Shown: positions 32,390-43,809 of the stretch, in pieces | Layout of the letters: the number at the start of each line of letters is the position of its first letter | Position numbering within the stretch: position 1 is the first letter of the stretch | Source of the DNA: Morinoia aosen | Lineage: Eukaryota; Arthropoda; Malacostraca; Amphipoda; Talitridae | Assembly (NCBI GenBank): GCA_030386875.1 | Contig: CM059566.1 | Location: forward strand, 44,986,068 to 45,050,067 | Reading direction: 5' to 3' | DNA length: 64,000 nt | Notes under the pieces: generated by a model | Database searches by the model: none | Told to the model about the DNA's origin: nothing | Seen by the model: the letters and a program-made list of their open reading frames with translations, nothing else | Program-made: the position numbers and the translations under genes

Positions 32390-32929
32390 TAAAATTCATT
32401 TTAACGAAATTTTAGAAACCCTCTCTCGCGAAAAAAAAACTCCATTTCCGTCCACATTACAGTTTCATATCTACCGAATTTTCACTCCTTCATGGATGCC
32501 TGCGGCTTTTTGAACTCTCATACTAGTCATTTATTCCGATAGCAGGATGCAAAAAGACTAAACTTAGGGCTGGTTGCTGGGATCCTATCATGTTCAGGAA
32601 TTATAACAATATTTTTTCAGTACGTAGAATTTTGAAACACAATCTTTTCGATTTCATTCGATTTCAGTATCTCGACAGGAAATTTTACGTCAGGTATGTA
32701 TGAATTCTTACGCGAGCTGAAGGAACTTGTCCTTCAGCGCCTCATCAAGACATGACGCTGAAGATGTGGTATGTTTGCTACCAGAGCTTTACACTCGCAA
32801 AAGTGTACCAATTTCGTTCCTCTAATCAGTGTACCTTGGGGAACTATCGCTCCGCAGTGGTGACCTTGGATAAGACGGACTCTTTACGATATCCGCTCTT
32901 TTCGAAGACACGTTTTTCTAAATTTTCTT
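32390..32929. other. Flank left of the tandem array
   Basis: No recognisable gene or repeat. This sequence is not shared with the region before units 2 and 3, so it marks the single-copy left border of the array. Confidence 0.6.
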
Positions 32930-33239
32930 TCATCGAAATTTGTATTGGTGAAGACATCCATTCCTTTTTGGAACTAGCTCCATTCTGATGTTGCGACAGA
33001 TTTTGTTGCGCTCGAGGTTCGTAATGAAGTGACGAACAAACTTTGATCGTTTGTTTTTCTGCTAATCTACGAGCGACAACAGAAAATAAATTTCTATTGT
33101 ATTCGATTAAATTTCAATTATACAGAACAATATAAGAGTATTTACTAATTGATTACTGATATTCATATATATCAATTATTCTCTATTTGGCTAGTCGAGT
33201 TCACCAGAATTGTCATCTCGTTAATGGCATTTTATATTT

Positions 33240-33560
33240 CCACAAAGATATATGAAGGGTCCCGAGTTGATGGTTTGGTGGGGCGTCACTTTATTGAAAT
33301 GAAGTAGTATTTTATTTCGTCACGCACAATTTTTCGGTTCTGAAATGTTCATCTTTCGATGCATATGACCGGTTTTTTCGCCAAGTTTCATTTTCTTTCA
33401 TGAACTTCCCTCAATCTTGACCTTGGTATGCTTAAAGTTTGAGGACATGCCTCGTAATAAATTACCAGTCCATGGCTCCATACTAAATAATGCATTCTTT
33501 TTTTCGCCCATGGGAATAAGTTTTATGTAGTTATGGATCTTCATACTAGCTGATAGACCA
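33240..33560 (+). repeat. Diverged SINE-like relic downstream of trypsin C
   Basis: 'GAAGGGTCCCGAGTTGATGG', 'ATTTTATTTC', 'CCATACTAAATAATGC' and 'TTTTATGTAGTTATGGA' keep the order of blocks of the young SINE-like copies but are strongly diverged. The same relic occurs in units 2 and 3, so it predates the array. Confidence 0.5.
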
Positions 33561-33706
33561 ATTTGATTGGAGCTAATTTCATGTTCGCTAGTTAATTTGC
33601 CTTTCTCTGAAGTGCAAAATTCTAACATTCTATTGCTAATTCGACTGATTTAGTTTGACATTATTTCGTAAACATGAAAGCACAAACACATCGAAGGGGA
33701 ATGAGC

Positions 33707-33712
33707 TTTATT
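33707..33712 (-). terminator. poly(A) signal of trypsin C
   Basis: AATAAA (within AATAATAAAGC) on the minus strand, 125 nt past the stop. It is conserved in D and E. Confidence 0.75.
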
Positions 33713-33836
33713 ATTGCAGTACCAAGATATTGCATACTGAAATTTCAAGTACGACTATGGAGAATCTCTTGAGTGACGATGATGAATAAAAGTAAAAAGA
33801 AATCGGAAATGTTCATCATGAAGCACAAAATGGGCT

Positions 33837-35737
33837 TTAAGCATTGTCTTGAATCCAGTCGACAAAGTAAGAGACTTCAGTGTAGACTCCAGGGTATCCA
33901 GCCTCGGCACAACCACGGCCCCAGGACACGACACCGATGAGGTAGCCTTCGCTGGCCAAGGGTCCGCCGGAGTCTCCCTGGCAGGAGTCCTTGCCTTCTT
34001 CTCCGGCGCAGATCATGGAGTCGGCCACTGCAAGCGTTCCATAACTTTCCCGGCAGGATTCATCAGACACGATAGGGACAGTTACTTTCTGAAGAGTGTC
34101 CGGAGTGTCTCCGCCGCTAGTGAGGGTACCCCATCCGGTCACCAGAGCATCTCCGGTAAATTCCTGCCCTGCAGCTGGGATAGGGATCGCTGAGACGAAG
34201 TCGTCGAAAGCAAGAGAAGAATCGAAGAACAGCAAAGAAATGTCGTTGTAGGTTGTGACCGAGCTGTAGTCTTCGTGCAGGACAATCCTAACCACATCCC
34301 GAGCTTGTTCAGTTCCGTCATCGTTAGACTGACTGAACTCACCGGCAACGATCTGAAAGATTTAAAAGCGACAGTTTTAGTCAGGGCAAGAGCGCTTCGA
34401 TTGTTCGAAACGCAAGATTACGTACTCGGATTTTAAACTGTTCATAATAGAAGATAACTTCTCGATTAAATATTCATCCAAAACTTACATAAAATACGAA
34501 CATATTCAAAATAGAATACGTTTGGAACTAGAACGACTTATTTATACACTTTTATAAGACGGTAACAAATAATCTATGAAGTAAAACTGGCTGACATATA
34601 TCATTTGAATGATTCCAGAATACAATTAATTGCTACAGATGAGAATATCTTACTCGGAGATTCACTGGAGCATCGTAATCTTCACCGTAGACGCAGTGAC
34701 CTGCGCAGATGGCGACGTCCTCGCTGTAGATCGAGGCCCCGCAGAAGTGGAAGTTGATGCCGAAGGTAGTGTCCTGGAAGCTGAGCTGGTAGGGGATCTC
34801 TCCAGGGGTGACTTCAGTGCCTCCCACGATCCTGTTGTGGCCCCTCCTGTACCGGGGGATGGTTTGAGGAGCCGCTGTAATAACAAAGAAAAATTCAGCC
34901 GCGTTTTATTTTTGCATCTTTAAAAGCAGTGCAGTGGGTTCAAGAAAATTTTCACTGACGCCAGTGGTTACGTCTATTGTTAAAGGTAGAGTTGTTTGTG
35001 ACAGACGTGATGGAAATCATGTACTATCCTGTTTAGAAGAGATGCTGTTCAGTTTCATGCCTGAACGCTGGCAGGAAAAATACTTTCCGTTTCCGATGAG
35101 TCACTGCGCTCTCAGATTGCGCCAAAGTTTGTTAGTTATCCTAGTTTGCAGTCATTTCATCCTCCGTCTGAATATTTGAAAGACCGAACCAAGTCTTAAA
35201 TTTTTCTTCTGTTTCCTTGCCCAAATAGCAAAGTGCATTTTGTCAGAACAGTATTCACTTTGCTTATATCGGGAATTAATCGCGTTAAAAATTGCAATGC
35301 AATTAATTCGAACATAAAGATGTTATGATTCTATTTTTATCTCACAGGGTCACTCATTAAACAGGTTTAATGTTTTCATCTACCTAAAGGTTATCAGAAA
35401 ATACACAGACTGGCACTGCATGTATTTCGCTCTAGGAAAATTCGGAGCTGTTGATCTCTAAGAATCGTCAAACATTGTCGCTTCCTTTAAATTAGCGTCG
35501 AGGAACCTGGTTGAAATTTTAATAACCGAATAATATATTTTTGACCACTGTTGTATTTCGTCAGATTTCAAACTTTCAAACAATTAAAGCTTCATAATTC
35601 TTTCAGAGACAATTCTAAAATTAGACTTTCATGCACGCGATACACTTTGCCATGTAAAGCATGCGGTCATTATGCACTGCATTAGTTCACTCACCGAGGG
35701 CAGTGGCGACCAGGAGGCACAGAATGAAGACCTTCAT
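33837..35737 (-). CDS. Trypsin C, secreted digestive-type serine protease (3 exons)
   Basis: Exons: 35695..35737, 34654..34874 and 33837..34352, giving 259 aa; introns 820 and 301 bp. The signal is [14 protein letters not shown], the activation peptide [14 protein letters not shown], with IVGG at 30. Triad His74, Asp125, Ser216 and Asp210 are intact. Compared with A and B it lacks the extra Cys pair: 'LASEGYLIG' replaces 'LxCGxYLCG'. Hydrophobic residues follow the catalytic Asp ('[14 protein letters not shown]'). Differences from D and E include 'ESYGTLAV' and the C-terminus 'WIQDNA'. The mature chain is rich in Asp/Glu, as in anionic crustacean trypsins. The exon 2 donor is GTAAGA, unlike GTGAGC in A and B. 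Confidence 0.95.
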
Positions 35738-35787
35738 GTCGAACTGTGGTGTGTTGAATGGAAGTGCCTACCGACAATCGTGCCTCG

Positions 35788-35795
35788 TTTTTATA
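35788..35795 (-). promoter_or_regulatory. TATA box of trypsin C
   Basis: TATAAAAA, 51 bp from the ATG. The downstream 'AGGCACTTC.ATTC' leader block also appears in trypsin B, hinting at a shared start region. Confidence 0.75.
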
Positions 35796-36037
35796 GGCAA
35801 AACGGGTGGGAAACATTGCACATTTTGTCGTAGATGTCAGTGAGAAAAAAAAAACAACTGAGATAAAGTCACGTCGTCTGACGATTGTGGCTGCTGCCGG
35901 CGACTGGGAATTACAACATTGATATAGATTTTTCGATAAAGCATGCAGTTGTGCGCCCATCGTGGTTAGCCAACCGTCGATTTCGGTATGATAAATTCGC
36001 CGGCAACTTGAACACTTTTACAATTTTATAGTGTATT

Positions 36038-36345
36038 GTGAGGGCCCGAGCTGAGTAAGGTAGGCCTTCTTTTTGTTAAAATAAAATGTTTTCTGTTATG
36101 TTAAGGACCACCTTTTTTCGGTTCACTACTGTCCTGTTTTTCAGCACCTCAGACTTTCTTCTTCAACTTTTATCTTATTTCATGAACTTCTTTCCCAACT
36201 TACTGTTTCTATGCCCTTTCTGCATAGATTCCTCATTTTCTTATCTCCGTACTAAATGGTGCCTTCCTCCTTCCTCTCTTCGATACGCTCTATTTTTGCA
36301 GCGGTTAGGGAGGCTTAAACTAACTTATAATCTAATCTAATAATC
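36038..36345 (+). mobile_element. SINE-like retroposon private to unit 1
   Basis: 308 bp, 5'-truncated (it starts at GTGAGGGCCCGAGCTGAG) with tail TATAATCTAATCTAATAATC. A perfect 14-bp duplication TTTTATAGTGTATT flanks it (36024..36037 and 36346..36359). Units 2 and 3 have the uninterrupted site (near 48218 and 61073), so this copy inserted after the units separated. Confidence 0.85.
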
Positions 36346-36589
36346 TTTTATAGTGTATTCTTACTTTTACAATTTCGATCAGATTTTCAACTTGATTCTC
36401 TTCTGAGTTGCTGACGTCGGTGTATGTTTCTGATGAATCTTTAATTAAAATACTAAATTTGTTCTGATCTTCAACTGAAAAAACAAATGCAACACTCATT
36501 CTAACATACCGGAAGGATTTTATTCTCTGGACGACAATGGTTGTTTTTTTAAGATAAAGTGACTCTTTAGTGGACGCTCAGTAGGTTCA

Positions 36590-36915
36590 GGTTAGTTCAG
36601 TTCGCCCATCCTATGCTATAAGGACTGCTATGGCGCCCTTGAGGGGCGTTACTATTAGGTTACCTCAGCTGTACATAGGCCTTCGGGGACTTTAAGTTTT
36701 TGGGCTCATTTCAATTTTCTAGTTTTCATTCACTTTCTCATTTTTTTGCATTTCCATGGCTTTTGAACTTTTTGTTTACATACGCAGGGTCTCCTGTGTT
36801 GAAACATATTTTGATTATCGATTCTCCGTTTTTTCAGTCCATGTTAAATGGTCTGTTAACTTCATTATATTGAGGTCGCTTATGTCGTGGTTAGGGAGTA
36901 TTAAACTTACTGGCA
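36590..36915 (+). repeat. Diverged SINE-like relic (subtype with TAGGTTACCTCAGCTG)
   Basis: It shares 'AGGCCTTCGGGGACTT', 'CAGTCCATGTTAAATGG' and 'GTGGTTAGGGAGTATTAAAC' with the family plan. Also present at 48470..48790 and 61310..61640. Confidence 0.5.
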
Positions 36916-37761
36916 TGATATAAATATTAAGAAAAATAATCTCCTTACGATGCTCGAGTATATTTCAAGAGTGCAACATCTCCGCCTCGTCAACGCAGCT
37001 CATTACGCCGACAAAGCAAAGCCTTAGCATCCCGATCAGACAAGAGGTGAAATGATATTAAAGAAGAAATCCAATCCAGGCGGCTGGTTTCATGGTACGC
37101 CGACCTCTTGTACGTACGAGAGCAGTGAGGAATGATAGACGAGGCCTAGCTAACAATTGTTCAAGCCCAAGATTCAGTAGAGTTAGGTAGTTTGAGTGAT
37201 ATTTTGCGTTAAGTGATCTCAAAGGCTCGCTGACGAGAGTAGAAACTACCAGCATAATCCCATGCTTGTAGCTTGAATAATACGAATCAAGTATGATCTA
37301 ATAAAAATAATATTAAAAATAATAATAATAATAGTAATAAAACACAGAAGAAACTCTAAATTTGGGATACAGGATACCACAGCTGAATCTTTCGCATGAA
37401 ACCTTTGTTCAAAAGCCACGGGTTTGTTCTAAGAGCCTTTGATTTCATTAAGATGAAACGTAGCTTTAAATTCTGTTTTTCATGGTCGACTTCCTACATT
37501 ACTATTTTTCAAAGGAGCGCTGCTTTTCGATGTTGAACCAATGATTTCAATATTGATTAACATTCTACTATCCGACTATTAGAATGTTTTGTACTGCGAT
37601 TCTTAATTATTTTTCCGTGCACTGATTTTATTTCAAGTCGCTGGTACCTATAATTTACTGTGAATAGAGAACACAACGTTAGTTATTTCTCTTCTTCTTT
37701 AAGTTTATTTACTTTCGATCTTTTATTAACAAGCAATGTTTAATTCTAAAATAATATAAGT

Positions 37762-37840
37762 CCCGTAGCCTACTGGTAGAGACCGCTCCTTCCGCAACAA
37801 ATGTCGGTTTTACTCGTGACAATGGCGACCCGGGAATTGT
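37762..37840 (+). other. tRNA-like pseudogene or SINE head
   Basis: CCCGTAGCCTACTGGTAGAG fits a pol III A box (TAGCCTACTGG). About 35 nt on, TCGGTTTTACTCGTGAC is a degraded B-box-like TPsiC arm. No full cloverleaf forms, so it is not a working tRNA. Counterparts lie in unit 2 (about 49607) and unit 3 (about 62460). Confidence 0.35.
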
Positions 37841-37980
37841 CACTGTAGGGAAAAGGAATAACTTAACCTAAGTCCCTAATCAGCTCACTGACGTACCAGC
37901 TCATATGGGGAGCACCGTCATACAATAAGTGACGAAGAATAAAAAAATCAAGGGGACTTTTTTCAAATCAAGACATTTTC

Positions 37981-38600
37981 ATGTCTCGTCATATAGCAGC
38001 CGTACTGAATTGCTCCAACGACTATCGTGGTCTGCCAAGTTTCTTGCGTCCTTGCCTACCGAAGGATATTTCGGCGCATGGGGCTCTTTTTCGAAGCACA
38101 AAACGTTTTTGCGAAATTTCTGATAGTTTCTTCTACGCAGGGGTTGTTGAATTGCTCTCCGGTCATGATCCTGACAATTTAGGGTTCCAACAAAATGGTA
38201 CAGCATTGCATGCCTCTTGACGTTCACTCACAATCGTGCATGACTTGTTTCCACGTCAGTTATTGACAGTCATTGTTCCTATGCAGTACAGATTTGCAAC
38301 ATTGCTGTTAGGTAGCACTGCTGATGATCTTGCTACAATTTTAAACCTTCCTTCTTTCCGACGACAGTATAGGTTGAAATTTATTTCATCAATCCGCATC
38401 AATGTTCTTTCATTTGCCAGAGCTTGAAACAGATTTTCCAAACATTGTGCTCTTCTGGTTTTGTTACCAGGAGCTTTGACATTGTAAATCATTTGACGCT
38501 CATTTTTCAAGGAAATCAGTTGACCGTCCAACCAGTCGTTGCAATTATAATGAGTTCCGCTATAGCTGTCGGATATTCCTCAATAAGATCGACGATGCAG
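37981..38600 (-). pseudogene. Tc1/mariner (IS630)-superfamily transposase relic, unit 1
   Basis: On the minus strand the frame at 38256..38531 reads 'LDGQLISLKNERQMIYNV..', 'RRAQCLENLFQALANERTL' and 'IDEINFNLYCRRKEGR', the N-terminal boundary and first catalytic Asp block of a DDE transposase. Further blocks sit in shifted frames down to 37981. It is truncated and frameshifted with no clear ends. Confidence 0.65.
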
Positions 38601-38895
38601 TTTATCATTTCTTCTATTCTGTTGGTTTTTGATCCTACTTTTTGCTTGTAGTCGGGTTGTTCATTTCATATCCAATCATAAGCTATGGGACATTTGCCTT
38701 CTATTTTTTTTAAGCTCTCTCCAAATCTTTTCTTCATTGAATGCTTCGCAAATTTTTCTTCCGTTGCTTACAAATATCTTGTTATGCTTCATTACGAGAG
38801 GTCTTTCTGCACGTGATCAAATCTTTAAAGGAAAGCAGATATATAAATCTTTGTTGGAACGGTGAAATATATTTGCAGTTGTTATTGTGATACAG

Positions 38896-38995
38896 GTGAA
38901 ATTGATTTTCAGTTTGTGAAATTGATTTTTCGTTTGAGAAATTGATTTTTCGTTTGAGAAATTGATTTTTTGTTTGTGAAATTGATTTTTCGTTT
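38896..38995. repeat. 20-bp tandem array, unit 1
   Basis: Five copies of GTGAAATTGATTTTTCGTTT with a few substitutions. Less regular copies continue to about 39060. Confidence 0.9.
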
Positions 38996-39879
38996 GTGTG
39001 AAAACGAATATCGTCATTGTGAAATTGTTTTTAATCTTGTGCGAAATTTAATTTCATTGGTGTAATTTAGACCTGAAAATGGGATAATGTACACGGCCTG
39101 TCAAAAATAACGCGATTCGATAATGTTCGACAAAGCACGTAAATCGTGTAATCAGGTATCACAGATCACTATGCACTAAGCATTTAATTCTAGCAAAATT
39201 ATCCTTGAAAATTAACCTATAGAAAAGGTATTACTAATTATGATGGTACAACTGATACGGGGAAATAAATACTCGGTTCGGGTTTTCGTGGGAAATACTG
39301 TCTAGTGGACTCGTATTTGGGGAATATCGTCCTGGAAGTCGATAATTGAAAAAGATCGTATCCACGAGACAGCTTGCAAGAAAATTAAATTCTGCCTCAT
39401 TTTAAGGCAAAGATCAGGGTGAAGAATTTGTTTCATATTACTGTTAGTAGGCTGGTGAATTTGGCTCATGTTATTATTGGAAGCAGAGCAAGGATGGGAG
39501 CATTCAAGTTTAAAACCATTCAGGAACACAAAGAAACGACACCATTAGAGTTTTATAAGGATATGTATAGATAAGAAATAAGCGAAAGACTTACGGGAAA
39601 ACCGAGACTGTTATCTGGCATTGCACTCAACCGCATGATTTGCAGTAGACGAAAAGATGTCTGAGTTCCCATGCAGTGGAACTCAAATTAGACACATGGG
39701 GAATTCGGTGTCTTATTTCATGCTCTCTCATGCTTATCTCAAGAGACTGGGTTTTTTTCAAGGCAACACGAGATGATAATTGGCTGGCTTTAACTCCAAT
39801 ACCACCTAACGTACTGCAGTTTCCGTGTCCTATTGTTTGGTCATCTAATATTATTCAGATTCTGGAAAGTAATTTTTCT

Positions 39880-40040
39880 TCAATCGAATTATCTTTAGAA
39901 ACTTATAAACGAAGAACGCTGTCAATATTGAAATCATATTTATTAGAACTTTACAAGGTCTTAGAATTAAATATATTCAAAGAGTCTACGGTATTCACTC
40001 TGTAAAACGTTTCGGAGACCAGCTCCATCCTCAGTAAATC
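39880..40040 (-). repeat. Penelope-like 3'-end relic with hammerhead-like core, unit 1
   Basis: 'AAACGAAGAACGCTGTCAAT', 'TATTGAAATCATATTTAT' and 'AAAACGTTTCGGAGACCAGC' also occur in the Penelope-like insertion of unit 2. On the minus strand 40005..40034 reads CTGAGGA, a GGAG/CTCC stem, then GAAAC, matching the CUGANGA...GAAA core. Confidence 0.5.
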
Positions 40041-40387
40041 CTTCTATAAAGAATAATAAAAATGAACAAAGAAAAATTCAGTCAAATCTGAAGAACAATT
40101 AGAAAGAACAGATTCGAGCATGCCTTCTTCAACTTACTGTTTTCTACGCTTTGTATGTGCTCGCAAAAATGAAAGTGGACCTGGTTTCCATAATGAAAAA
40201 TGTCACCATTGATATACCTTCATCGGTTTTCGAGAACTCGTTGCTTTTATCATACTTCAATGAAAGGAGGCCTTGGTACCTATGCTAATAAAACAGAATA
40301 TCACATTCTATATCACGGTTTTCAACTTGGCACTCCATGATCCGATCTTATTGTAATGAAATTAACTTAACTAAGCGAAAAAGACTA

Positions 40388-40530
40388 TATTTATATATAT
40401 ATATATATATAACAAAATACATGTATATAGTACATATTTATAGATCTATAATATATATAATATAAATTTCAAATTATATATGTATATGAAATATATAATA
40501 CATATTACATATTATATTTACAAGTGAAAT
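40388..40530. repeat. AT microsatellite, unit 1
   Basis: (TA)n run followed by imperfect ATATATAATAT and TATATGTATATGA repeats. The Penelope-like element of unit 2 is inserted in the equivalent tract. Confidence 0.85.
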
Positions 40531-40554
40531 AGGTTTTCAATGATAAAATCTATT

Positions 40555-40735
40555 CCTGTCGTGTGAAATTGAATTTTTATTTGTGTGAAATAATATTTTC
40601 GTTCGTTTGAAATAGCCTCTTCGTTTGAGAGAAATTGATCGTTAGAGTGAAATTAAATATCGTTAGCGTGAAATTGTTTTTGGGCTTATGAGAAATTAAA
40701 TGTTGTTGGTGTGAACAAGACCTAAAATTTGTACA
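40555..40735. repeat. Degenerate relative of the 20-bp array, unit 1
   Basis: GTGTGAAATTG..TTTT..TT blocks repeat about eight times with drift. The order of the last blocks ('GAAATTGTTTTTGGGCTTATG', 'GTTGGTGTGAAC.AGACCT') parallels the end of the array at 38896, so the two are ancient duplicates. Confidence 0.6.
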
Positions 40736-40839
40736 GTTGAACAGAACGAGAACTGAATTATGCGGCGAATTGCGAGGCATATTACAAAGAGGAACTGAAG
40801 GCATAGGACAGGCGAGGTTCAGGCTGGTCAAGTTAGTCC

Positions 40840-41110
40840 TTCTTGCGTCGTGGCGACTGGCGCCCAGGTGGGATACTGTGAGGCTACCTCAGCTGTAGTT
40901 AGGCCTTCGAGAATTTTGTCTTTCGTGCTCACTTTGTTTTTTGCTGTTTCAATGCCCTCGTCGTTATCTCTTCTTGGTCTTTTCTTACTCTTCCTTTGAA
41001 ATACGGTGTCTTTATGCATAGGATATCCTGTGTGAGAGTAGATCTCGTGTATAGATTTCGCGTTTCCTATAGTGCAATCGTAATGGTTCTTTCCGCTCGC
41101 TCGTGTGAGA
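40840..41110 (+). repeat. Diverged SINE-like relic, unit 1
   Basis: 'GGCTACCTCAGCTGTAGTTA' with 'GGCCTTCGAGAATTTTG' and 'GTAGATTTCGCGTTTCC' place it with the relic at 36590. The 3' end is not recognisable. Confidence 0.4.
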
Positions 41111-41258
41111 TCACCTTTACTCTAGTGATGGAATCACGGATAGACTTATCCTCTATCATAATATGCTAGTGTACACGACCCGTCAAAAATGACGGAATTC
41201 GATAATTTCCTTCAATTAATCTTACAAATGTAGATGACAAACAAATGTATTCATCTAT

Positions 41259-42110
41259 ATAGGGTGTTTAAGAATAAGAGGTACAAAATTGCACGCTAAG
41301 TAGAAAATGGCCAAAAAAAAAAATACTTTTCTTGTATGAAATTTTCCGAAAAATTCAGGTTTGTACGATATTAGCTGTATATTGTTTTAAAGGATGAAAT
41401 TTTATTTCACAATAACTCAGAATATTTATTTTGAATTTACTATACAAAAATTGTTCAAAATGTGTTCCACCTACATCAATGCACTTTTCAAATCTTAGGC
41501 CTTAACGACTGTCGGAAATTAAGAAACACGTCTGCCATTTAGGAAATTTCACCAGCAGCCACTGCAACTCTGGCCACGAGATCTTCTTGAGATTCAATGG
41601 GTGTAGCATAAACAAGGCTCTTCATGTGTCCCCCCCCAAAAAAGAAATAGAGTGGAGTCATGTCAGAAGAACTAGGAGGCCATGCAACAGGACCCATTCT
41701 CTCGACTCACCTATTATGAAATTGACCTTTCTTGTAATTTCGGACACTAATATGGTAATGTGCTGGAGTGCCATCATGCTGGAACCACATTCTTCTTCTT
41801 ATTGCAAGGGGTGAATCTTCGAGTAACTCAGGAAGTACTTCTTCTGAGAAAACTCTGTAATTTTTCCCGTTGAGAGGCGATGGCATAATATTAGGTCTAA
41901 TAATTTGGTTATGGATGATACCAGCCCAAACATTCGTGGTACGAATGTCCACGCACAATATGAGAGTTTTCAAGTGCCCATTCATGTTCACTGTGGGAAT
42001 TGAACACTCCCTCATGAGTGAATGTTGCTTCATCCGAAAACAGTACACGTTCGGAGAAGTTAGTTTTTTTGCAATTCTGTGTAGTTCCTAATGCGGCCTA
42101 ATTTGGATTT
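41259..42110 (-). pseudogene. mariner-type (DDD/E) transposase pseudogene, unit 1
   Basis: The minus strand reads 'FSDEATFTHEGVFNSHSEHE' (first catalytic Asp, near 42030). After a frameshift near 41945 it reads 'NVWAGIIHNQIIRPNIMPS', 'LPELLEDSPLAIRRRMWFQH' and 'DGTPAHY' (second Asp). After another shift near 41710 come 'WPPSSSDMTPLYFF' (third acidic block, Asp kept) and 'ALFMLHPLNLKK'. 'TATAGGGTGTTTAAGAATAA' at 41258 looks like the 3' terminal repeat. The 5' end was not found. Confidence 0.75.
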
Positions 42111-42114
42111 GAAT

Positions 42115-43805
42115 GTGAGAATTAGGCACTTCAGACAAGTGCAAATTAGTAAACGAGAACGAAACTAGCTCCGATGAGATAAGTCTATCGGCTAGTTTGA
42201 AGCTCCATAACCAAATAAAACTTGTTCCCACGCGAGAAAAGAAGAAGGCACCGTTTAGTGTAAAGTTAGGCGATGGGTTATCTTTACTCAGTTGTATTGG
42301 CCTTGACTCTTTTTTTTAACTGGCTTGAGAGGAAGGTTTACGAATATCATCTTTTATTGGCATGTGGGTAACTCAGATCTTGGCTGAATTCTTCAAACGC
42401 TTACGAACAACGTAAACTCTGCATAGGATAATCAAGGGTCGAGCCCCCAACAAATGAGAGTTTTAGCCTAGCGACGCAGTTTTCGGATTGTTGAACTTTT
42501 CGACTGCACTTGTGAAATACTTACAAATACTTACGCAATGAACACTAAATGTCGATTGAGGGCTTTATAGATAACTCATTGTAATTGCTGCACATACTCG
42601 TAAGTGCTGACAACTTTTAGAGGGATCAAAACTACTGACGTTTTTAAATTTTTACGAGTTAATATGAAAAACCCTGCACATCAGACCATTTGAAAAATTT
42701 GTCACGAATTTATTTTTCTTTTTAAGTAAACATAGTGAAATAAATTTTGAGTTGGTGTCGCGTGGGACTTTTCATGTAACGGAACTTCGTCAAAACATGT
42801 AACCAAGTTACAAGATGGCGAATCTGGGGAATGTGTATTTTTAGTAAAGGATACAGAGTGACAGACACTTAGTTGAACAAACCAGACCATGAAGTTGGGA
42901 CTTGTGGAATTTACACGTTTTACTCAATAACCTAATAACTAAAAAGGTTTCGTTGAAAAATTACCAAGACTTTAAAAGTTTTAAATTTATCGGAGAAAAG
43001 AACTGAACCCTGGGAGTGGCAGGGAAATCAAAAGTAGAAGTGAGAAAAGCATTTTAACCACGATCACATTTCACAGAATAATACTTTTACTATTTATGTC
43101 AACAAAAAATTATTTTCCTATTAGATTAGAATTTTAAAATAATCACTTACATTATGTTCGCATAAATCCAGTTTAAATAGCTTGAACCAATCTTTGGACC
43201 ATTGTGGCTCGTGTCAACTGGAATACAAGTTTCACATGAGGTAGCTCCATGACTATAATCTAGTGTCAAATATGAAAATTTGTCACGAAAACAATGCTTC
43301 AGCCAATTGTTTATTGTAATTTTATGATGGCCAACTTTAGTATTTAGATTTGCAAACAATAGTTCGACTCGATTTTAAAATTTTATTTAAATTGAACATT
43401 TAAGGAAAAAGTTCTTAGAGTCAAACGATTGCGCGTGAGAATTATTAGCATTGGTTACCGACGTGTTTAACTCATTCAGCCTTCCGAGCGACAATTCCAT
43501 GCTACAGTAGGGGCCACAACTTGAAAAAAAGCGAAATGGATGAAAAATTTGCTCATGTTGAATAAAAAGGTTATTGAATGCGTCGCTCGGACCATATGAC
43601 GTGAAATTAGAGGTAATAAATGGAAATTTACGAGTGTAGGCCTCTGGAATCTCTAGAAAATATTTTCATGTATGCTAATAATTTTCCTAAGCTTGTTATT
43701 TATCTCGAAATATCCCCTCGCCAGTTAAATTACCTGAAAATACATTAGATACCCTAAACTGGAAGCAATAGCAATATTGGCACTGGAGTTACCGTCAATA
43801 ACCAA
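42115..43805. other. Unassigned part of unit 1
   Basis: No recognised domain. A minus-strand frame at 43147..43359 (70 codons, including 'SYLTLDYSHGATSCETC') is kept with two substitutions in unit 2. That mostly reflects the very high DNA identity of this tract, not selection. I do not call it a gene. Confidence 0.4.
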
Positions 43806-43809
43806 AGGG

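Noticed and set aside
33849..34193. 114-codon plus-strand open frames opposite exon 3 of trypsins C, D and E (also 46069..46413 and 58921..59265)
   Set aside because: They are the complement of the conserved trypsin exon. Their conservation follows from the real gene, and they have no promoter or splice support.
37762..37840. Functional tRNA gene
   Set aside because: Box-like motifs are present, but no cloverleaf with paired acceptor and anticodon stems can be drawn.
38896..38995. Regular 20-bp repeats considered as a CRISPR-like array
   Set aside because: Units are head-to-tail with no unique spacers, in a eukaryotic repeat context.
40388..40530. AT-rich tract considered as a replication origin or matrix attachment region
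   Set aside because: It is a plain AT microsatellite. Sequence alone gives no support for either role.
43147..43359. 70-codon minus-strand frame kept in unit 2 (56005..56217)
   Set aside because: The tract is nearly identical between the units at the DNA level, so preservation of the frame is not evidence of selection. No domain recognised.
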